Assembly: GCF_009730915.1 (NCBI RefSeq)
Contig: NC_052476.1
Coordinates: forward strand, 248,001 to 312,000
DNA from: Dioscorea cayenensis subsp. rotundata
Lineage: Eukaryota > Streptophyta > Magnoliopsida > Dioscoreales > Dioscoreaceae
Direction of reading: 5' to 3'
Length of the DNA: 64,000 nucleotides
The notes under the pieces were generated by a model. That model worked only from the letters and a program-made list of their open reading frames with translations. It had not been told where the DNA came from and made no database searches. Shown here in pieces: positions 57,249 to 64,000 of the stretch. The position numbers were made by a program, and so were the translations under genes. How positions within the stretch are numbered: the first letter of the stretch is position 1; each line of letters opens with the position of its first letter.

Positions 57249-60200
57249 TTAGTTTAATATTTCTGGCTTGCATATACCCAAATGATCTCTAAGCTTCAAG
57301 AAAGTATCCAACTGCAAAGGTTTTTTCATTAAATCAGCAACCTGCTCCTTAGTTCCACAATGCACTAGCTTTATGACTTCATTTTGAACAAGTTCTCTCA
57401 AGAAATGAAAACACACATCAATGTGCCTACTTCTTCCATGCATAACAGGATTCTTAGATAGCTTAATTGTTGAACTATTGTCACAATAAACAACAATACT
57501 TTTATTAAGAACACAACCAAGCTTTGCAATAACTCTCCTCAACCAAACTGCTTGACTTGCACATCGAACTGCAGCCACGAACTCAGCTTCTGTGGTTGAT
57601 AATGTAACTATAGGCTGCTTCTTTAAAAGCCATGAGATAGCCCCTAAGCCTAGCAAGAAAACATAACCAGATGTACTCTTTCTGTCATCCAAATCCCCAT
57701 CATAATCACTGTCTGTATAGGCCACCAAATTTGAGATCTCTCTCTTGTACATAATTCCATAATCAACTGTTCCTTTTAAGTATCTTAATATCCTTTTTGT
57801 AGCTTGTAGATGGAGTTCAGTAGGTTTAGACATGAATCTGCTAACTAAACTCACACCATACATCAAGTCTGGACGAGTGGCAGTAAGATACATAAGGCTT
57901 CCCATAACTTGCTTGTAAAATGACTCATCAACTACAACTCCATGCTCATCTTTGCTCAATATGCTACCAGGAACAATTGGACTACCAACAACTCTACTCA
58001 CCAACATTCCAAACCTTCTCAAAACTTCAGTTGCATACTTTTTCTGGCAAATGAAAATACCACTTGCTTGCTGCGTCACTTCTATGCCAAGAAAGAACTT
58101 CATCATGCCAAGATCGGTCATGTCAAAAGCTTGCATCATTGAGGCCTTGAAATCACTCATCATTCCTTCATCATCACCAGTGTAGATTAGATCATCAACA
58201 TAAAGACTCACAATAAGTAATTTACCTTTCTTGCTTTGCTTGATGAAGAGTGTTTGTTCATTTGGACACTTCTCAAAACCTTTTCCCACAAAATAAGACT
58301 CTATTCGACTAAACCAAACTCGAGGTGCTTGTTTTAGTCCGTATAGTGCCTTATGCAATTTGTACACTTTATCTTCACTTCCTTCAACTTCATAGCCTCT
58401 TGGTTGTTCCACGTACACATCCTCATTGAGTTCACCATGTAAGAAAGCGGATTTAACATCCATCTGAAAAATCTTCCAATTGCGCTGAGTTGCTAATGCC
58501 ACCACTGTTCTCACTGTTTCAATACTAGCTACTGGTGCATACACATCAACATAATCAATTCCATATTTTTGCAAGTACCCCTTTGCTACCAATCGAGCTT
58601 TGTGCTTCACAAGATCACATTTCTCATCATATTTGGTTTTATAGACCTACTTAACTCCAACTTTCTTAGCTCCTGCTGGCAAATCAACTAAGCTCCAAGT
58701 CTTGTTCTTCTTTATGGACTCTATCTCTTTATCCATAGCTACCCTCCAATGTTCACTCTTCACTGCCTCCTCAAAAAACAAAGGATCACCAGCCACCATG
58801 AAGGCCATATTGACTTCTTCATCCTCCGAAAGTCCTAACCCTCCCCCACTAACATAATCATTTAGCCATGAAGGAGGTTGTGTTTCTCTCCTTCTCCTCG
58901 TATGAGTCCTACTACCAGTTACTTCCTCATTTTCATTTTCTCCCTCGTTTCCATTTTCAATTTCCACAATTTCACCATCTTCCTCACTCTCATTTTTGAC
59001 TCCTTCATTGTCATCATCACCCCAATCTAAATATACCAGAATTTTTTCTCTATAACTACTATCCTAATTCCAATTTTTTTCTTCTTCAAACACAACATCT
59101 CTACTTATCACAATCTTCTTAGTAATAGGATTAAACAACCTATAACCCTTTGATTCATCACTTACACCCAAGAAAATACAAGTAAAACTTCTGTCATCAA
59201 GTTCAGTTCTTCGTATCTCAGGCACATGAACATGTGCAATGCAACCAAAAACTCGGAAGTGATTGACTGATGGCCAAAATCCACTCCATGCTTCTTCTGG
59301 GGTGATGTCTTTTACTGCTGAATTTCGGGCATCTATTTAACACATGATTACTCCAGTTTACTGCCTCAGCCCAGAATGATTTTGGAATCTTCTTCTCAGA
59401 GAGCATAGCACATACCATGTTCAACACCGTTCTGTTTTTGCGCTCCACAACACCATTTTGCTGAGGGGTGTATGCAGTGGTCAATTGTCTTTGTATCCCA
59501 TTCTCCTTGCAAAAAGAATTGAATTCAGAAGAAGTAAAATCTCCACCTCTGTCTGTGCGCAAACACTTAATTGGCAGCTCTGTCATTTCCTATTAACTTC
59601 ACAAAGCATTTGAAATAACTCAAAGCTTCCGACTTCTCAACCAAGAAATAAATCCATGACTTCCTGCTATAATCATCAATAAAGCATAGAGTGTACCTTT
59701 TGTTGCTGATTGAAAGGGGGATTTATTTGACTGCAAATGTCAGCATGAATGAGGTCTAGAATCTATTCAGATCTCCAAGAACTCTTGATAGGTATTGGAT
59801 CTCGGTGATGCTTCCCAACAAGACAGTCAGTGCATAATTCTGCCGTTGTAGTGAGCTTTGGTAGTCCTCGAAACCATCTTCTTGTTTTCCAAAGTCTTTA
59901 GGTCTTTATAGTTCAAGTGACCATATCTGTGATGCCATAGTTGAGTCGTACTTGTAAGAAAATAGTTGTCTTTCAACACTTGAGAGCTTGAGATTGGCTT
60001 TGATGTTGTGCATACACTATAAACATCCTGTTTGTACTCATGCTTGTTTCAATAATCAAACCTCTATCAGGATGATAAATCTTGCAGACCGGCCCCTTCC
60101 TTAATCACAATTGCTAACCCTTTTTCTTGAAGTTGTCCTATGCTTAAGAGATTATTTTTCAACTCTGGAACATAGTACACATCAGTAATAGTGTGTCTAA

Positions 60201-61259
60201 CACCATTTGACATAAGCTTCACATTACCTCGAGCTGTGACATTCATTCTGCAATTATTGCCCAACTTGAAGTATGTTTGAAATCTTCATATAATTCGGAG
60301 AAGAGAGCTTTGTCTCCACACATATGATTTGAGCAACCTGAATTGAGAAACCACGCATCTTCTCATCTGCTTTCCTTCACTTCAACATAAGCCATTAACA
60401 ATAACTCCTCCTCCTCAACTACTGCATAGTTGGCTTCCTTTTTCAAAGTTGGGCACTCATACTGGAAATGCCCAACCTTATGGCACTTGAAACACTCTAA
60501 TGTGGCCCTTGAAAACACCTGTCTTCCTCTACCTCTTCCTCGTCCTCTTGAACCACCTTGTGCCAGTCTTCCACGCCCTTTAGTACTTTGTCCTTCATCA
60601 TGTGACAACTTGAGTGCTTGTTCTTCTTCTCCTTCTTTTTCCTTCCTGAATTTTTGTTCATGCACCAGCAGTGAACTTTGCAGAGCATCAACTGAAAGCT
60701 CATCAATATCTTTTGCTTCCTCTATGGAACACACAATGTAATTCCATTTCTCAGTGAGAGTCCTCAAGATCTTCTCAACTATTTTGACATCAGGCATATC
60801 TTCTCCATAGTTCCGCATATCATTTGCAATCACCATCACTCGACCAAAATAGTCAATAATTGATTCTCCATTCTTCATCTCCAAAACTTTGAAGCTCCTA
60901 CGAAGACGATTCAGTTGAGCTCGTTGAACACGAGCGTTGCCTTGATATTTCAACTTCATTGAATCCCAGAGCTGTTTGGTCGTCTCCTTTTTGGTGATTG
61001 TCTTCAAAATTAACTTTTCAATTGATGAGAACAAGTAATTTTTGGCCTTCAAATCTTTCAGCTTCATCTTCTCTAGAATTTTCTTCTATGCAACTGAAAG
61101 TGCTTCCTCATCTTCAGGCACCATATATCCTGATTCCACTACACTCCAAAACTCCCTGGATCGGAGCAAGTTCTCCATGATCAGACTCTAATGGTCATAA
61201 TCGCCATCAAACTTTGGAATACTAGGTTGAGTATATCCAATGTTTGCTTCAGAACTCAT
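57249..61259 (-). pseudogene. Copia gag-pol 2, mostly readable with several lesions
   Basis: Gag starts at ATG 61257-61259 (MSSEANIGYTQPSIPKFDGD) but has a stop within 25 codons; it is open again at 61067-60363 with the zinc knuckle CFKCHKVGHFQYEC. The protease region (60290-60350) reads FLNSGCSNHMCG, Asn replacing the catalytic Asp. GAG-pre-integrase and the HHCC region lie at 59880-60260. The integrase core 59218-59586 (CLRTDRGGDFTS, PQQNGVVERKNRT) is then frameshifted. A stop at 58647 separates the linker from reverse transcriptase plus RNase H, which is one open frame of about 450 codons (57249-58610) with LYVDDLIYTG and TEAEFVAAV. So RT/RNase H are intact while gag, protease and integrase are broken. 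Confidence 0.94.
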
Positions 61260-61302
61260 CTTTTTTATTTGCCGAACTTGCCGTAGCCTCTCTGATACCA
61301 AA

Positions 61303-61510
61303 TGTTAAATATGAGATCAAAAGCAAGAACTTCTACAGAGCAATCGATTGAATGAGCTCATCTTATTTGCATAATATCTGGCTTTTAAATAGCCTTACAA
61401 TTAAAATAGAAATCCTAACAAACTCCATCCTTATCGGATTTATTTAACAAAACAAAGATCAAATCAACTAAACCTGATAAACTCCTACAAAGAAGGAAAC
61501 AACTCTTACA
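61303..61510 (-). repeat. 5' LTR of copia element 2
   Basis: 208 bp, adjacent to the primer-binding site. Confidence 0.95.
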
Positions 61511-61515
61511 TTTAG

Positions 61516-64000
61516 ATCACCGTTAAAAAAAAGGGTGAAAGAGAGACTTGCCTCATCTCTTCCTCTCCCTATTTGCGGGTGGTGTAGGTGGCGAGGATGG
61601 GAGAAGGGTCATGTCGTCACGGATTTCGTTTCATTATTATTTTTGAGGTAAGGTTTGTTTTTGCTCTTTCTTATGCTTGTTTGTGACGTGCTACTAGTTA
61701 GGGTTTGGTGAAAATTGATTTGATTTTAATTTGAGGATAAAATTCTGATATTTTTTGTTAACATAGTAGAGATCCCTAATTTATTTGGAAGATCTGGAGA
61801 CAGAATATAGAAGGGACTAGAATAGAAAAATTGTATATTGAGGTCTTCTTTAGCTTGCTGACAAATTTCAGAATTTTTGGAGTAGTATTCTGTAAATTAT
61901 AAATTTGTAGACGCAAGTGGCACGGACATGATCTCTGTTCAGACCTTGAGCCGGTTTTGATTAATTTCATAGTTGTTAGTTCTTATTTAGATTTATATTT
62001 ATATAATAAAGTTATGTAGGACTATTTTATCTTTGACTCCGCAAAATTTCAGAATTTTTAGCCATGTAAATTGTGAGATATGATCATATTTCTATAGGTG
62101 TTCTCAATAATATTTCTGCAGAAAACATAAAGATTGCTTAGAAAATTTGATGGTCTTGTACATGAAATTTGGCGAAGAGTAACATAACAAAGTTATAGAG
62201 TTTCATGTTTTATACATACCCGTAAAAAATTTAGATTCTTTGGATGAGTCGTTTATAAGTTATAGCATTATTAGTGTAGTTGTTCCCAATGATATTACTG
62301 TGCAAAATCTGAAGTTTGTTTGGTGTTTCTCATGGTCTTAGATATTGTATCTGGTATAGCATAAAAAAAGAAAGTGATGCATTACTGAGTTATCTGACTT
62401 CATGTAAAATATTATTGCTTTTGAAAATTTGTATTGAGAGATATTCATATTTGAATAGGATACGTCTGAATTACAAGACCACAGAAATAGTTGGACATTC
62501 AATTGAATGTTATAAATTGTGTAGTACTCTAAGTTGTGTGAATTTCGGATATGTCATAGTGTTAGGTGTCTATTTTTCCCAGAATTTTGAAATTTGTGAT
62601 TTGGAAAAGTGTATGTGAAGTTATAAGGGTTTTAGTACTCATTGATCATGTTGGAATTATTAATATAGCTTTTAGAGTGGGTAATTGCTATTGTACCCTC
62701 GCAATAATAAATATTTGGGAGTGTAGAATAATAGTTGAACTTTTATCATTTGTACCCTTCTTAAAATCTTTTTGTTTAATACTATTGCTTGTTAGCCTCG
62801 ATTTGTTATTTGAAAGCTAATAGGATCTCTTCCCAAATATAGGACATGCCAAAGGTGTAAGGTTTGGGAGTATTTTTGGTCGTTAATCAGATAAGTATCC
62901 CACATATAAATCCTATTATATGTATAAACTTGAAAGTTCTAGTTTTGTGAACTTTTGGGATTTTTGAGAAAAAAAAATACTGATTATTTTGATATATATT
63001 TTGAATTATTTATTTATTATTATTTTCGGAAATACTTTAACTTATTTGCAATTTCGAGTTAGTGATATTTTATTTTGGATTAGAATTATCTGAAAGGTTT
63101 GAATATCTATTTAAATTCAGATTATTTAAGTTCTAAAGTTTAGACAACTTATCTAAATATGTATTACTTCAATTCTGAATTTCAGATATCTTTTAGTTAA
63201 TTTTGATTAATTATTATTAATATTTTTTTAAAAAATTATCTGTTCATGGTTGGATTAAAATAACTAGTTTATTTTGATATGATAAAAATGGAATCATACT
63301 ACTCAAATTACTTGCATTTTGTCAATATGAATTTTGACAATTTATTATTTTGTGAACATGAAATATTTTGACACAATACTCGTAGTCACCAAACTAACTT
63401 TGCAATAACTCTGTCATGGAGGTTAAACACTGACCATGTCGACATGTACTCTGATATAGAAACTATAGTTTTCCACCGCTTTCCGTCGGTGAAAAATAAC
63501 GGCCTCTGATCAATCTGGCTCGGGTCACCGAGGGTAAATATATGAGTTCTGTTATTTTGTTTTGGCAATAGTTGTTTGGGGGACCTATATACTTGGTTTT
63601 GACATATGTGTTTATTTGAAATAAATTTGATTTCTTATTTTAGAGCATCTCAGTTCTGTGAATCTCTGTCATTTCTCTTCTAGTTCTGCAATCAAAGAGC
63701 GCTTGGAAGTAAGATCTCTTCTAAATTATTAATATTAATATTATTATTATGATTTTAAACGTGTTAATCCAAACATTCTAGGTTTCTGTATATAATTTTT
63801 AGATCTGATAATTTAATAAGGGTTAGAGTGTTTAATGACTATTTAGTATGCGATTTCTGTAATATGTTTGGATTTTCTTGTTCTGTCAAAAAATCTAGAG
63901 TTTGATGTTTAGCTTCACGGAAATTTGGGCTGTATAGTGGTTGTCCCTTCAGTTGTTTTGGTGCCCAATAATATGTTATCTAATTGGGCCATGTAAAGTT
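61516..64000. other. Intergenic or unassigned repeat, no gene recognised
   Basis: AT-rich throughout. A GC-richer island at 63420-63535 (CCACCGCTTTCCGTCGGTG, CTCGGGTCACCGAGGG) has the look of LTR-element non-coding DNA, but there is no readable boundary. No frame resembles a protein. Confidence 0.4.

Larger units (their letters stand above)
57009..61510 (-). mobile_element. Ty1/copia LTR retrotransposon 2, structurally complete and younger
   Basis: 4502 bp with LTRs 57009-57217 and 61303-61510. The perfect 5 bp duplication TTTAG lies at 57004-57008 and 61511-61515. Minus-strand termini TGTAAGAGTTG...ATATTTAACA. The primer-binding site TGGTATCAGAGAGG starts two bases inside the 5' LTR, and the polypurine tract TTAGGGGAGGA lies two bases from the 3' LTR. 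By eye the LTRs differ at about four bases and one indel, suggesting a more recent insertion than copia element 1. Confidence 0.96.

Overview
This is a 64 kb piece of a flowering-plant nuclear genome. The evidence is intron-containing genes for a plant C2-type phospholipase D, a plant peptidyl-tRNA hydrolase 2, an oil-body-type class 3 lipase and a DVL/RTFL peptide, set in AT-rich sequence dense with Ty1/copia and Ty3/gypsy LTR elements, L1-type LINEs, tRNA-derived SINEs and MITEs. The repeat style suggests a monocot, but I cannot name the species. A run of exactly 1000 N (7434-8433) is an assembly gap.

Layout. 1-11 kb is repeat-rich: an LTR remnant, a PIF/Harbinger-type MITE (3572-4552), a decayed Ty3/gypsy polyprotein running into the gap, a SINE and a LINE tail. 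11.5-26.1 kb is the main gene island: phospholipase D alpha type (11506-14541), a small RING-H2 protein (15926-16459), peptidyl-tRNA hydrolase 2 in seven exons (17871-21648) and a 47-codon DVL/RTFL peptide gene (25940-26083), all on the minus strand. 28-43.3 kb is mostly LTR elements: a structurally complete copia element with a CATCC target duplication (30286-35016), then an unusual array LTR-internal-LTR-internal-LTR (35862-43257) flanked by one GTATG target duplication. 44.1-46.8 kb holds a five-exon class 3 lipase, also on the minus strand. 47-55 kb is a catalogue of insertions whose target duplications can be read directly: two tiny LINE tails, two SINEs, a 1033 bp solo LTR, a long-TIR Mutator-type MITE with a 9 bp duplication, and a 5'-truncated LINE with a solo LTR nested in it. 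57.0-61.5 kb is a younger copia element.

The most unusual object is the 35.9-43.3 kb array. It has the LTRs, primer-site end and polypurine end of an LTR retrotransposon, but the internal region contains no recognisable reverse transcriptase or integrase. It instead encodes a long, mostly open protein with pieces resembling pentatricopeptide-repeat (PPR) proteins and a short module that recurs three times. I read it as a non-autonomous LTR element carrying captured host coding sequence, duplicated by LTR-LTR recombination.

The host genes do not form a pathway. Phospholipase D and the lipase are both lipid hydrolases but lie 30 kb apart, and no joint regulation is visible.
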